From the NCBI GenBank assembly GCA_910587345.1, contig CAJUKH010000026.1, forward strand, positions 186,001 through 250,000: 64,000 nucleotides of DNA, in the 5' to 3' direction. Below the pieces are notes generated by a model that was not told the origin of the DNA, searched no databases, and was given only the letters and a program-made list of their open reading frames with translations. The position numbers and the translations under genes were made by a program. Shown here piece after piece: positions 1 through 8,406 of the stretch (position 1 is the stretch's first letter; the number at the start of each line of letters is the position of its first letter). Origin of the DNA: an uncultured Oscillospiraceae bacterium (GTDB lineage: Bacteria > Bacillota > Clostridia > Oscillospirales > Oscillospiraceae).

Positions 1-252
1 AGCGGCCAGCAGCCCATCCATCCCGGAGCGGACCTCCACGCAAGTGTCAGCCAGCTTGATTTTCAGGGTCTCAGCCGCCTCCGGGTCCATACACACGGCC
101 AGCCGGGGCCTGAATTTACGGCATTGCGCTTCCAACAGTTCTACACTGCGGTTAGCCGTCAATGCCGTAATGGTATATCCCATGGTCTCGACCACCTCAA
201 GCGTCTGACGGCCGATGGACCCGGTGGAGCCAAGCAAAGCGATCCGTTTCAT
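1..252 (-). CDS. dxr: 1-deoxy-D-xylulose 5-phosphate reductoisomerase, N-terminal part (cut by window edge)
   Basis: Only the first 84 codons are in the window; the gene continues past the left edge. It would convert DXP to 2-C-methylerythritol 4-phosphate with NADPH, the committed step of the MEP isoprenoid route in the cytoplasm. The start reads MKRIALLGSTGSIGRQTLEV, the dinucleotide-binding motif typical of the Dxr N-terminus (GSTGSIG, residues 8-14). It follows cdsA by 6 bases in the same direction, an order conserved in Bacillota (frr-uppS-cdsA-dxr), and so is probably co-transcribed with it. Function is well supported by the motif and the neighbours; the catalytic domain cannot be seen. 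Confidence 0.93.
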   Translation of the reverse strand, partial: MKRIALLGSTGSIGRQTLEVVETMGYTITALTANRSVELLEAQCRKFRPRLAVCMDPEAAETLKIKLADTCVEVRSGMDGLLAA

Positions 253-258
253 ATGATA

Positions 259-1074
259 TTACCTCACAACAGGTAAGAAGTAGAGAAGCAGTTCTATCAG
301 CGGGGCGCAGAAAATCACCGAGTCAAACCGGTCCAGTATCCCCCCGTGGCCGGGCAGCAGATTGCTGTAATCCTTAATACCAAACTCCCTTTTGATAAAG
401 GAAAAGGACAAGTCCCCAAGCTGGGAGATAATGCTCCCCAAAAAGCCGTATAACGCCAACACAAGATAAGAAGGCATGATCCCCGGCACAAAAAACTGAA
501 AAATCAGGCCGTAAAGCATGGCGCAGACCGGGGCGGCCACCGCCCCACCTATGGCCCCTTCCACCGTCTTCTTGGGGGAGAGTTGAGGCGCCAGCTTGTG
601 TTTTCCAAAGAACATTCCGGCAAACAGCGCAAAAATATCCGAGCAGAATGCGACTACCATGGGCAGCAGTATCACAAACCGCCAATCCTCTGTCCCCCGA
701 AGCCGCACAAAGGCCGAGAGAAACATGGGCACAAAGACGGCAATAAAAAAGGCTCCGCCCAGCTGCTCTACCTTCAACCGTTTCTGGCTGGCCATCCCCT
801 CCAGAAAGAGGGCGAGCACATAAAACAAGACCGCTCCTCTGCCCACGACCGGGTCGCTGCCCCAATAAACCCAAAAGGGAGTGCACACTGCCAAAAGGAT
901 AGAGTAGCCCACCACCCGCCGCTCTTTCACAAACCCCGTGGGGACAAGGGCTTCATAGACCGCCAGCGCACAAATGCAGGCTATGGATACGGGAACGGCC
1001 ACAGCGGGAAGTAGATAAACGATCCCCAGTAGCAGGGGAAGCAGCAGCACCGACACCACAACTCTTGTTACCAT
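259..1074 (-). CDS. cdsA: phosphatidate cytidylyltransferase (CDP-diglyceride synthase)
   Basis: This integral membrane enzyme makes CDP-diacylglycerol from phosphatidate and CTP, the precursor of the phospholipids. The 271-residue length is normal for the family. Several hydrophobic segments run along the protein, and the CDS signature lies at about residues 224-252: SFIKREFGIKD, then GHGGILDRFDS. SPKKTVEG near residue 166 is also typical. The ATG directly abuts the uppS stop codon, so translation is probably coupled. The gene sits in the uppS-cdsA-dxr operon, which links undecaprenyl-phosphate, phospholipid and isoprenoid supply. Confidence 0.96.
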   Translation of the reverse strand: MVTRVVVSVLLLPLLLGIVYLLPAVAVPVSIACICALAVYEALVPTGFVKERRVVGYSILLAVCTPFWVYWGSDPVVGRGAVLFYVLALFLEGMASQKRLKVEQLGGAFFIAVFVPMFLSAFVRLRGTEDWRFVILLPMVVAFCSDIFALFAGMFFGKHKLAPQLSPKKTVEGAIGGAVAAPVCAMLYGLIFQFFVPGIMPSYLVLALYGFLGSIISQLGDLSFSFIKREFGIKDYSNLLPGHGGILDRFDSVIFCAPLIELLLYFLPVVR

Positions 1075-1815
1075 TCAGACCCCTCCAAACCGGCGGGAGC
1101 GGCCCTGATAGGCTGCCAACGCCTTACGCAGATCCTCTTTGCTGAAATCCGGCCAGCTCACATCGGTAACGTAAAATTCCGCATAGGCAGACTGCCACAG
1201 CAGAAAATTGGAAAGCCGCACCTCACCGCTGGGGCGGATCACCAGATCGGGGTCAGGAACACCGGCAGACCAAAGATGATTGGAGATATCCTCCTCGGTC
1301 ATGGTATCCGGACTTCTCTTCCCCTCCACGCACTCTGCGGCCAAGGCCTTGGCTGCCCGTAAGATCTCGTCCCGTCCGCCGTAATTAAGGCAAATATTGA
1401 CCTGGCAGCCCTCATAGCCCGCCGACCGCCGCTGGGTCTCCTCCGCCAGTTCCCGCAGCTCGGCGGGCAGGGGGGAAAGGTCTCCAAAGAAAACAAAACG
1501 GACTTTTTCCTTCTCCATATCGGCAATGGCTTCCAAAAGGTATTTCTTTAAAAGGCCCATGATAGCAGAGACCTCTTCCATGGGCCGTTTCCAGTTTTCC
1601 GTGGAAAAGGCATAGACCGTCAAATATTCGATCCCGATCTCCCGACAGTAGGTAGCAATGGTGCGGAAGGTCTCCGCCCCCACGGCATGGCCCGCCGTCC
1701 GGGGCAGGCCCCGGCTCTTGGCCCAGCGGCCGTTGCCGTCCATGATAATGGCGATATGCCGGGGAAGGCGGCTGTAATCCACCCGGGTCTCCTTTGTACT
1801 CCCAAACAGCGGCAT
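1075..1815 (-). CDS. uppS: undecaprenyl diphosphate synthase (cis-prenyltransferase)
   Basis: This enzyme condenses farnesyl diphosphate with eight isopentenyl diphosphates to make the C55 carrier used for peptidoglycan and wall polymers. The IMDGNGRWAK motif near the start carries the catalytic Asp and diphosphate site, and VYAFSTENWKRP and PDLVIRPSGEVRLSNF are further family signatures. I start at the ATG at 1815 (MPLFGS), because AGAGGAGAG lies about 8 bases upstream; an ATG 18 bases further up would place that ribosome site inside the gene. This gives 246 residues, the usual length. The next gene, cdsA, follows with no gap. Confidence 0.96.
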   Translation of the reverse strand: MPLFGSTKETRVDYSRLPRHIAIIMDGNGRWAKSRGLPRTAGHAVGAETFRTIATYCREIGIEYLTVYAFSTENWKRPMEEVSAIMGLLKKYLLEAIADMEKEKVRFVFFGDLSPLPAELRELAEETQRRSAGYEGCQVNICLNYGGRDEILRAAKALAAECVEGKRSPDTMTEEDISNHLWSAGVPDPDLVIRPSGEVRLSNFLLWQSAYAEFYVTDVSWPDFSKEDLRKALAAYQGRSRRFGGV

Positions 1816-1889
1816 ACGCCACTCTCCTCTCATAAGCAATTTCCCGCCGGAAGCGGCGGGAAATTCCTATCAGCATTATGCCGCAAGCC

Positions 1890-2444
1890 TTACACGGCCA
1901 TAAGCTCCTTTTCCTTCTGGGCGCACATATCGTCAATTTGCTTACAGAACTTGTCGGTCATATCCTGCAGTTCCTTCTCACAGACCTTACGGTCATCCTC
2001 GGTCATCTCGCCCTTTTTCTCTTCGCCCTTCATTTTATCCATGGCGTCCCGGCGGATATTACGAATGGCTACCTTGCCGTTTTCGGCATATTTCTTGACC
2101 TGCTTGGTCAGTTCCTTCCGCCGCTCCTCGGTCAACTGGGGAAACAGCAGCCGGATGACCTGACCGTCATTTTGAGGGTTGATACCCAAATCAGAGGTCT
2201 GGATGGCCTTTTCGATTTCCCGCAGGAGAGTTTTGTCCCAAGGGGTGATCATCAAACTCCGGGGGTCAGGAGAGGAGATGGTCCCCACCTGCTGAATAGG
2301 GGTGGGCGTGCCATAATAATCCACCGTGATCTTATCCAGCACAGCGGCATTGGCCCGACCCGCCCGGACGGAAGCGAAATCTCCCGCTACCACATCAATG
2401 GTCTTTTTCATCTTAACATCATATTCCTGATTGAATTCCTGCAT
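1890..2444 (-). CDS. frr: ribosome recycling factor
   Basis: This factor splits post-termination ribosomes together with EF-G in the cytoplasm. The 184-residue length is standard. DFASVRAGRANAAVLDKITVDYYG is the conserved N-terminal region (quoted here across two short motifs: DFASVRAGRA and DKITVDYYG), followed by the QQVGTISSPDPRSL stretch and a charged C-terminal helix. The start has an AAGGAAGG ribosome site. It lies between pyrH and uppS, the gene order found throughout Bacillota. Confidence 0.97.
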   Translation of the reverse strand: MQEFNQEYDVKMKKTIDVVAGDFASVRAGRANAAVLDKITVDYYGTPTPIQQVGTISSPDPRSLMITPWDKTLLREIEKAIQTSDLGINPQNDGQVIRLLFPQLTEERRKELTKQVKKYAENGKVAIRNIRRDAMDKMKGEEKKGEMTEDDRKVCEKELQDMTDKFCKQIDDMCAQKEKELMAV

Positions 2445-2502
2445 ACCGAATCCTTCCTTTCCTCTTTTCCTGTGTTCCTCCGGGCAATGCCCGGCATGAT
2501 TT

Positions 2503-3219
2503 TTAGTCCTGAATGACCGTACCGATCTTTTCGCCCATGACCACCCTGAAAATGTTCTCCGGGTCCTTCAGGGCAAAAAGCACCACCGGGATCTTGTTGT
2601 CCATGGAAAGACTGGTGGCAGTGGAGTCCATGACCTGCAGATGCTGCGCCAAAACCTCATCGTAGGTAATGGCATCGTACTTCACGGCATTTGCGTCCTT
2701 TTTCGGGTCGGCGGAGTAAACCCCGTCAATGTTTTTGGCCAACAGAATGGCGTCGGCATCGATCTCCGCTGCCCGCAGCACCGCAGCCGTATCGGTAGAG
2801 AAGAAGGGATTTCCGGTCCCGCAGCCAAAGATGACCACCCTCCCCTTCTCCAGATGGCGAATGGCCTTGGAGCGGATGTACGGCTCGGCAACGGCCCGCA
2901 TCTCAATGGCCGTCTGGACCCGGACCTGGACCCCGTGCTGCTCCAGCACATCGGCCACGGCCAGGGAATTGATGGCAGTGGCAAGCATTCCCATATGGTC
3001 GGCCCGGCTGCGTTCCATCCGGTCGCCGCCGTCCTTCAGTCCCCGCCAGAAGTTGCCGCCGCCCACCACAACGCCTACCTGAACACCGGCCTCCACACAC
3101 TTTTTAATGACCTGGGCCACCTGTCCGATCACGTCAAAATCCAATCCCCGCCCTGCGTCGCCCGCCAGGGCCTCTCCGCTGATTTTCAGCAGCACTCTGC
3201 CATAGACCGGCTTTTCCAT
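2503..3219 (-). CDS. pyrH: UMP kinase (uridylate kinase)
   Basis: This enzyme phosphorylates UMP to UDP and belongs to the amino-acid-kinase fold, unlike eukaryotic UMP kinases. Visible motifs are LLKISGEAL at the N-terminus, VVVGGGNFWRG for phosphate binding, and GNPFFSTDTAAVLRA for the acceptor site. I start at the ATG at 3219 (MEKPVYGR), which has AAGGAG 8 bases upstream, giving 238 residues. A GTG three codons earlier would overlap that spacer. It appears to be the first gene of the pyrH-frr-uppS-cdsA-dxr operon, after about 100 AT-rich bases. Confidence 0.96.
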   Translation of the reverse strand: MEKPVYGRVLLKISGEALAGDAGRGLDFDVIGQVAQVIKKCVEAGVQVGVVVGGGNFWRGLKDGGDRMERSRADHMGMLATAINSLAVADVLEQHGVQVRVQTAIEMRAVAEPYIRSKAIRHLEKGRVVIFGCGTGNPFFSTDTAAVLRAAEIDADAILLAKNIDGVYSADPKKDANAVKYDAITYDEVLAQHLQVMDSTATSLSMDNKIPVVLFALKDPENIFRVVMGEKIGTVIQD

Positions 3220-3327
3220 ATCTGCCACTCCTTACAGTAGATTTTCTTTTGTTTCTTTTTCTTTATTTTAATCTATTTTTCCTTTTTTGCATAGGGGGTA
3301 AAGAAAGATTTTACAAATCGTTTGTTT

Positions 3328-3525
3328 TTATTCTCCCTTCTCCCCATCGGGCCGCAGCAGTTTTTTAATGCTTTTCTCCGCCTTGACACGGGGGAGCATC
3401 AGCTCATGGCCGCATCCCAGGCACTTCAGCTTAAAGTCCATCCCCACCCGCAGCACCTGCCATTGCCTGCTGCCGCAGGGATGGGCCTTTTTCAGTTCCA
3501 GTACATCTCCCACACGCACGTCCAT
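3328..3525 (-). CDS. DUF951 family small protein
   Basis: This 65-residue protein reads MDVRVGDVLELKKAHPCGS near its start, then a CLGCGHELMLPR segment. The KK-HPCG and C-x2-C-G pattern matches the short DUF951 family of Bacillota, which is often found near ribosome or chromosome-partition genes. The Cys pairs suggest metal or nucleic-acid binding, but no function is established. It is divergent from the downstream S1-domain gene. Its stop is about 110 bases from the pyrH start, so it may be its own unit upstream of the pyrH operon. Confidence 0.85.
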   Translation of the reverse strand: MDVRVGDVLELKKAHPCGSRQWQVLRVGMDFKLKCLGCGHELMLPRVKAEKSIKKLLRPDGEKGE

Positions 3526-3652
3526 TTTGTTCTGCCTCCCCTTGTCCTTTTTCCTCCATTATAAAAGCCTTTGGCCCCTGTGTCAATTCAAGTTGTCCCA
3601 CCGCATATCATAGGCCATGCCGAAAAGTTCACTGTAAAACAGAAAGGATCTG

Positions 3653-4594
3653 ATGGATTTGACCACTCATTTTCTCCCGGAGGGCCGACTGCTTCACACC
3701 GAGGAAAATCGTCGCCTCTGTGCCACGGCGGAAGGTCTTTCCCGGGCCATGGAGACCGGGATCATTTTAGAGGGCACCGCCCTTCTCTGTGACGAAAATC
3801 ATTCTTTAAAAGTGTCCGTAGGCCCTTTTACGGGCTATATCCCCCGGCAGGATACCGCTCTTGGCATTGCCGAGGGTACCACCCGGGACATCGCCATCCT
3901 CTCCCGAGTCGGCAAGCCGGTATCCTTTACGGTAGAGGCCCTGGAAGGGGAGGACGGCCATCTGGTCCCCCGTCTCTCCCGCAAACGTGCCCAGGGCAGG
4001 GCGTTGGCCTACTTTCTCTCCCATTGGGTCCCGGGGCAGATCGTTCCCGCCACTGTGACTCATCTGGAGCCTTTCGGCGCCTTTGTGGACATTGGCTGCG
4101 GCGTGCCCTCCATGATCGGGGTGGAGCGGCTTTCCGTTTCCCGCATCGCCCACCCCGCCGACCGATTACAGGAGGGGCAGGAGATCTTTGCCGCCGTTCT
4201 GGCCTTGGACCTCCAGCAAGGGCGGGTGGTGCTGACCCACCGGGAGCTGCTGGGCACATGGGAGGAAAACGCCGCCCTCTTCCGCCCCGGCATGACCGTC
4301 CCCGGCTACACCCGAGGCATCAAAGACTATGGCACCTTTGTGGAACTGACCCCCAATCTCTCCGGTCTGGCCGAGAGTAAAGACGGGGTGAAGGAAGGCG
4401 AACGGGTATCGGTCTATATCAAATCCATCCTCCCGGACCGAATGAAGCTGAAACTGCTCATCATCGACACGCTGCCTCCGTTGGAAGGGCCGGAACCTCT
4501 TCACTACTTCCTTACCGAAGGGATTCTGGACCGCTGGCAATATGCCCCGGAGGGCTGTCGGAAATCGGGTGGGGAGACGGTGTTTAAAGAATAG
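3653..4594 (+). CDS. S1-domain RNA-binding protein
   Basis: The 313-residue protein carries S1-type OB folds. The clearest is at about residues 125-205, with VPATVTHLEPFGAFVDIG and a typical VLTHRELLG end. A second lies at about residues 220-275 (MTVPGYTRGIKDYGTFVEL, then VSVYIKSI). An N-terminal degenerate fold (residues 30-110) is likely. It resembles the short RpsA-like proteins of Clostridia, which are much smaller than proteobacterial S1 and whose role in translation is unproven. The start has AAAGGAT close upstream. The gene is single, flanked by a divergent DUF951 gene and a convergent rarA. Confidence 0.85.
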   Translation: MDLTTHFLPEGRLLHTEENRRLCATAEGLSRAMETGIILEGTALLCDENHSLKVSVGPFTGYIPRQDTALGIAEGTTRDIAILSRVGKPVSFTVEALEGEDGHLVPRLSRKRAQGRALAYFLSHWVPGQIVPATVTHLEPFGAFVDIGCGVPSMIGVERLSVSRIAHPADRLQEGQEIFAAVLALDLQQGRVVLTHRELLGTWEENAALFRPGMTVPGYTRGIKDYGTFVELTPNLSGLAESKDGVKEGERVSVYIKSILPDRMKLKLLIIDTLPPLEGPEPLHYFLTEGILDRWQYAPEGCRKSGGETVFKE

Positions 4595-4621
4595 GACTAC
4601 ACCCTGTGTCGGAACAGCAAA

Positions 4622-4650
4622 AAGGCGGGACGCATGATGCGCCCCGCCTT
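4622..4650. terminator. bidirectional hairpin between S1-domain gene and rarA
   Basis: Arms AAGGCGGG and CCCGCCTT enclose a second short stem (CGCAT/ATGCG). The hairpin is followed by AATTTA on the plus side. It sits between convergent genes and would serve both. Confidence 0.6.
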
Positions 4651-4679
4651 AATTTATCCAAAGAGTCCCATTCTTCCTT

Positions 4680-5951
4680 TTACCCCTCCTCCCCCTTGAT
4701 TTTCTCCCAATACTGTTTGGCCGCCTGTTCGTTTTTATTGTCGCCAAACACATAGTACTGCGTCCCCAGCAGAATATCCGGCAAGTATTGCTGCTTTACC
4801 CAATGGCCGGGGAATTCGTGGGGATAGAGATATCCCTGTTCCCGCTCCATCCCCGCCGAGTCGGCGTGAACATTTTGCAGATGGCGGGGATATTCTCCCG
4901 TCTTACCCGCCTTCACATCGGCCCGGGCCGCCCCGATGGCATTTACCACCGTGTTGGACTTGGGGGCGGTGGCCAGCAGGATCACCGCCTGCGCCAGAGG
5001 AAGCTGGGCCTCGGGCAGTCCCAACTGAAGGGCGTTGTCCACGCAGGCCTTGACGATTTGTACCGCCTGGGGATAGGCCATCCCCACATCCTCACTGGCG
5101 GAACAGAGGATACGCCGAATGGCGGTGATCATATCCCCCGCCTCCAAAAGCCTTGCCAGATAATGAAGGGCGGCATCCGGGTCACTGCCGCGAAGGGATT
5201 TCATCAGCGCCGAGGCGATGTCGTAGTGGTCATCCCCCTCCCGGTCATACCGCATGGCGGAGCGCTGTGCCACCGCTTGAGCATCAGCAAGTGATACCGA
5301 CAAGGTTTTCCCCTTTCGAGCGGCTGTATTCATCAGCAGTTCAACCGCATTCATGGCCTTTCGGCAGTCCCCGCCGCAGGCCAACGCAATGTGGTCCACC
5401 ACCCCGTTCTCCAGCTTGGCCTTGGCCCCCAGCCGCTCTCCCATCTTGGAAAAGCCCCGCTCCACGGCCGGCTTCAAATCATCGGCACTCAAGGGCTTAA
5501 ACTCAAACACGCTGGAGCGGGACAATACGGCGTTATACACATAAAAATAGGGGTTTTCCGTGGTGGAGGCAATGAGAGTCACATCTCCGCTCTCAATGAC
5601 TTCCAAAAGGCTTTGCTGCTGCTTTTTATTGAAATATTGGATCTCGTCCAAATACAGGAGGACCCCCTCCGGGGCCAGCAAGGTCCCCACCTGGGCGATC
5701 ACATCCTTCACATCAGACAAAGACGCATTGGTGGCATTGAGCCGATGGAGGGTCCGGTTGGTCCGTCTGGCAATGATATTGGCCACCGTGGTCTTTCCGG
5801 TGCCGGAGGGACCATAGAAAATCAGATTGGGGATGGTCCCTCCCTCAATGATGCGGCGCAGGAGTCCGCCTTCGCCCAAAATATGCTTCTGGCCCACCAC
5901 CTCATCCAGATTCTCAGGCCGTATCTCATCTGCCAGGGGCCTGTATTCCAT
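4680..5951 (-). CDS. rarA: replication-associated recombination protein A (AAA+ ATPase)
   Basis: RarA/MgsA is a clamp-loader-like ATPase acting at stalled replication forks with SSB. Walker A is GPSGTGKTT (near residue 48), and Walker B is LYLDEIQYF, with the sensor region ASTTENP. The protein starts MEYRPLADEIRPENLDEVVG, the typical family N-terminus. The chosen ATG at 5951 has GGAGGG 7 bases upstream; this gives 423 residues, the usual length. A longer frame opens upstream but lacks a ribosome site. It is monocistronic between convergent and divergent neighbours. Confidence 0.95.
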   Translation of the reverse strand: MEYRPLADEIRPENLDEVVGQKHILGEGGLLRRIIEGGTIPNLIFYGPSGTGKTTVANIIARRTNRTLHRLNATNASLSDVKDVIAQVGTLLAPEGVLLYLDEIQYFNKKQQQSLLEVIESGDVTLIASTTENPYFYVYNAVLSRSSVFEFKPLSADDLKPAVERGFSKMGERLGAKAKLENGVVDHIALACGGDCRKAMNAVELLMNTAARKGKTLSVSLADAQAVAQRSAMRYDREGDDHYDIASALMKSLRGSDPDAALHYLARLLEAGDMITAIRRILCSASEDVGMAYPQAVQIVKACVDNALQLGLPEAQLPLAQAVILLATAPKSNTVVNAIGAARADVKAGKTGEYPRHLQNVHADSAGMEREQGYLYPHEFPGHWVKQQYLPDILLGTQYYVFGDNKNEQAAKQYWEKIKGEEG

Positions 5952-6084
5952 TGCACTCCCTCCTTTTCCCAGCGTTTTATGCTTTGATTTTACCATACAG
6001 GGTCCAAAATGGCAAGTTCCCCCTTCCCTTTCAGGGAATTTGGCCGTATAATAAAGCTACCAAATCCCAAAAGGAGGAATCGCC

Positions 6085-7230
6085 ATGCTCATCCAACACG
6101 GCACCATCTATGATGGGGTGACCCCAACTCCCTACGCCGCCGATATCCGGCTGGAAAACGGGAAAATCAAGGAAATCAGCCCTGACCTCACCCCCCACCC
6201 CGGCGAGGAAGTTTTCGATGCCGCCGGCCTGCGGATCTATCCCGGCTTTGTCGATGCCCACAGCCACCTTGGCCTGGACAACTACGGCATGGGCTATGAA
6301 GGGCAGGACTACAACGAGATGGGGGACATTGTGGCCGCCCATCTGCGGGCCATCGACAGCTTTAATCCTTTGGAACTGGGCGTTCGTAAGGCTCTGGAAG
6401 GCGGCGTTACTACCGTAGGGACAGGCCCGGGCAGCGCCAATGTGCTGGGCGGCACCTTCATTGCCGTCAAGACCTGTGGTATCTGTGTGGACGACATGAT
6501 CGTCAAGGACCCCGTGGCCATGAAGTGCGCCTTCGGTGAGAATCCCAAGCGCTGCTACCGGGATAAGGGGGATTCCGCCCGGATGACCACCGCCGCCAAG
6601 CTGCGGGAGATGCTTTTTGCCGCCAGGGACTACATGGAGCGGAAGGAGGCCGCCGGCGGCGATATCGCCAAGTCCCCCAAGTTTGACATGAAGCTGGAGG
6701 CCCTTATTCCCGTTCTCAAGGGAGAGATCCCCCTGAAGGCCCATGCCCACCGGGCGGACGATATCTGTACCGCCATCCGCATTGCCAAGGAATTTGGTGT
6801 GAAAATGACCCTGGAGCATTGCACCGAGGGCCACCTTATTCCCGAGGTGGTCGCCCGCTCCGGCTTCCCCGCCGCCGTAGGCCCCACCCTGACCAATGCC
6901 AGCAAAATCGAGCTTGTCAACAAATCCTTTGAGACCCCCGGCATTCTGGCCCGGGCCGGGGTACAGGTCAGTATCATCACCGATAACCCGGTGATCCCCC
7001 AGTCCTATCTGCCCCTGTGTGCCGGGCTGGCCGTCAAGGCAGGCATGGACCCCTTCGCCGCCCTTCAGGCCATCACCATCAATCCTGCCAAGCATTTGGG
7101 CATTGCCGACCGGGTAGGTTCCTTGGAGGTTGGCAAGGACGGCGATGTGGTCATCGTAAACGGCGACCCCATGGTCAGTGACTCCACCATTACAGCCGTT
7201 CTGGTGAACGGAGAGAAAGTAGTGGGCTGA
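6085..7230 (+). CDS. metal-dependent amidohydrolase (imidazolonepropionase-like)
   Basis: This 381-residue member of the amidohydrolase superfamily has the N-terminal metal motif GFVDAHSHLG (residues 52-61). Later candidate ligands are KAHAHRADD near residue 215, LEHCTEGH near 240, and the Asp of SIITDNPV near 298. The C-terminus carries the KDGDVVIVNGDP segment of the small beta domain. The closest family resemblance is to imidazolonepropionase-type and related cyclic-amide hydrolases, but no his operon or hut genes are nearby, so the substrate is unknown. The ribosome site AAAGGAGG lies 6-7 bases before the ATG. A strong terminator follows. Confidence 0.85.
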   Translation: MLIQHGTIYDGVTPTPYAADIRLENGKIKEISPDLTPHPGEEVFDAAGLRIYPGFVDAHSHLGLDNYGMGYEGQDYNEMGDIVAAHLRAIDSFNPLELGVRKALEGGVTTVGTGPGSANVLGGTFIAVKTCGICVDDMIVKDPVAMKCAFGENPKRCYRDKGDSARMTTAAKLREMLFAARDYMERKEAAGGDIAKSPKFDMKLEALIPVLKGEIPLKAHAHRADDICTAIRIAKEFGVKMTLEHCTEGHLIPEVVARSGFPAAVGPTLTNASKIELVNKSFETPGILARAGVQVSIITDNPVIPQSYLPLCAGLAVKAGMDPFAALQAITINPAKHLGIADRVGSLEVGKDGDVVIVNGDPMVSDSTITAVLVNGEKVVG

Positions 7231-7242
7231 TGCGTAAAACAC

Positions 7243-7280
7243 AAAATTCCCCGGCGGAATCTTCCGCCGGGGAATTTTTT
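7243..7280. terminator. intrinsic terminator, both directions
   Basis: A 17-base perfect inverted repeat (7243-7259 and 7262-7278) with core CCCCGGCGGAA is flanked by AAAA and TTTTTT. It ends the amidohydrolase gene and the convergent HhH gene, whose stop codon lies inside the T-run. Confidence 0.88.
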
Positions 7281-7531
7281 TAATCTTTGTAATACCACCA
7301 CTTCTGCTTTTCCGCAGTGTCCGCCCTTCCCTCCGCAAAAGCCACCGCCAGGCGGTACACATAGAGACAGCACCTGTCCAGCTTCTCACCGGGAAAACGG
7401 GCCTGGTCCAACGTATAAAGCGCCTCCGGGTCCTTCCCCACCACCTCCTCTACGCAGGTAACGCCGAGCGCTTCCAAATGCCCGGCCATATTCTTCCCCA
7501 CACCGGGGATGGTTTGCAACGGGGTTTTCAT
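7280..7531 (-). CDS. small helix-hairpin-helix protein (Cdd1-like)
   Basis: An 83-residue protein with an N-terminal helix-hairpin-helix, LQTIPGVGKNMAGHLEALGV, and a C-terminal WWYYKD tail. This matches the small proteins annotated as pathogenicity-locus/Cdd1-like, which bind DNA through the HhH but have no proven role. The ATG at 7531 is preceded by AGGAGGAG at 6 bases, so it is preferred over a TTG two codons upstream. It is divergent from nth, another HhH protein; the adjacency may be chance. Confidence 0.75.
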   Translation of the reverse strand: MKTPLQTIPGVGKNMAGHLEALGVTCVEEVVGKDPEALYTLDQARFPGEKLDRCCLYVYRLAVAFAEGRADTAEKQKWWYYKD

Positions 7532-7666
7532 AGGCAACTCCTCCTGTTCGTTTCATTTTACCACTATCACCCACCTTCTACAAACCCTCTTTCATAATTT
7601 CCTGTCGCTTTTTGTCGGGCAATGTGATAGAATATCCCCAACAAGCCAATGAAAGGGGACATTACC

Positions 7667-8308
7667 ATGAGAAAAAAGGAGCGAGCCGCCCTTATTGTGG
7701 AGGCTTTGAAGAAAGAATACCCCGAGGGCATTTGTTCTCTTCAGTATCCTAAGCCCCACGAGCTGCTGTTCTCCGTGCGGCTCTCCGCCCAATGTACCGA
7801 TGAGCGGGTCAATCAGGTAACTCCTGCCCTTTATGCCCGGTTCCCCACTTTAGAGGCCTTTGCCGAAGCCGATGTCCACGAGGTGGAGGAACTCATCCAC
7901 TCCTGCGGCTTCTTCCGGGCCAAGGCAAAGGACATTGTGGGAGCCGCCCAGATGATTTTGTCCGACTTTGGCGGCAAGGTCCCCGATACCATGGAGGACC
8001 TTCTCAAGCTGCCCGGAGTGGGCAGAAAGACCGCCAACCTCATTCTGGGAGATGTCTACCACACCCCCGGGGTGGTCATTGCCGACACCCACTGCATCCG
8101 CATCTCCGGCCGCTTGGGCCTTACCGATGGCACCAAGGACCCGGGGAAGGTGGAAGAGCAGTTGCGGAAAATTTTGCCGCCAGAGGAGAGCAACGATTTC
8201 TGCCACCGTCTGGTCCTCCATGGGCGCGCCGTCTGCACCGCCCGCACCAACCCCTACTGTGACAAATGCTGTGCCAAAGAGTGGTGCGATACCTACAACA
8301 AGAAATAA
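7667..8308 (+). CDS. nth: endonuclease III (DNA glycosylase/AP lyase)
   Basis: Nth removes oxidised pyrimidines and cuts the abasic site. The HhH with the catalytic Lys is LPGVGRKTANL (near residue 113), and the catalytic Asp is in VIADTHCIR (near residue 133). Four C-terminal cysteines for the 4Fe-4S cluster are present, from CTARTNPYC on to the final C. Their spacing reads C-x7-C-x2-C-x5-C, one residue more in the first gap than in E. coli, plus one extra adjacent Cys. The chosen ATG (MRKKER) has AAAGGGGA upstream. Length 213 is normal. Confidence 0.95.
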   Translation: MRKKERAALIVEALKKEYPEGICSLQYPKPHELLFSVRLSAQCTDERVNQVTPALYARFPTLEAFAEADVHEVEELIHSCGFFRAKAKDIVGAAQMILSDFGGKVPDTMEDLLKLPGVGRKTANLILGDVYHTPGVVIADTHCIRISGRLGLTDGTKDPGKVEEQLRKILPPEESNDFCHRLVLHGRAVCTARTNPYCDKCCAKEWCDTYNKK

Positions 8309-8317
8309 AATCATCAT

Positions 8318-8399
8318 AAAACAAGCGGGCACAACCCGCCCCCACATCCCCACACCACCGTGGGCGATCTTCGCAGGGGCGGCTGTGCCCGCCTGTTTT
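8318..8399. repeat. large imperfect palindromic element (REP/MITE-like)
   Basis: An 82-base inverted repeat lies between nth and the convergent gene. Left arm 8318-8343 and right arm 8375-8399 share AAACA, then GCGGGCACA, then GCCCC, with only a few mismatches; the loop is about 31 bases. It begins 10 bases after the nth stop. It has no clear T-run on the plus side, so it looks more like a dispersed palindromic repeat than a simple terminator, though it may also stop transcription. Whether it is repeated elsewhere in the genome cannot be seen from one window. Confidence 0.55.
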
Positions 8400-8406
8400 C
8401 CATTCT

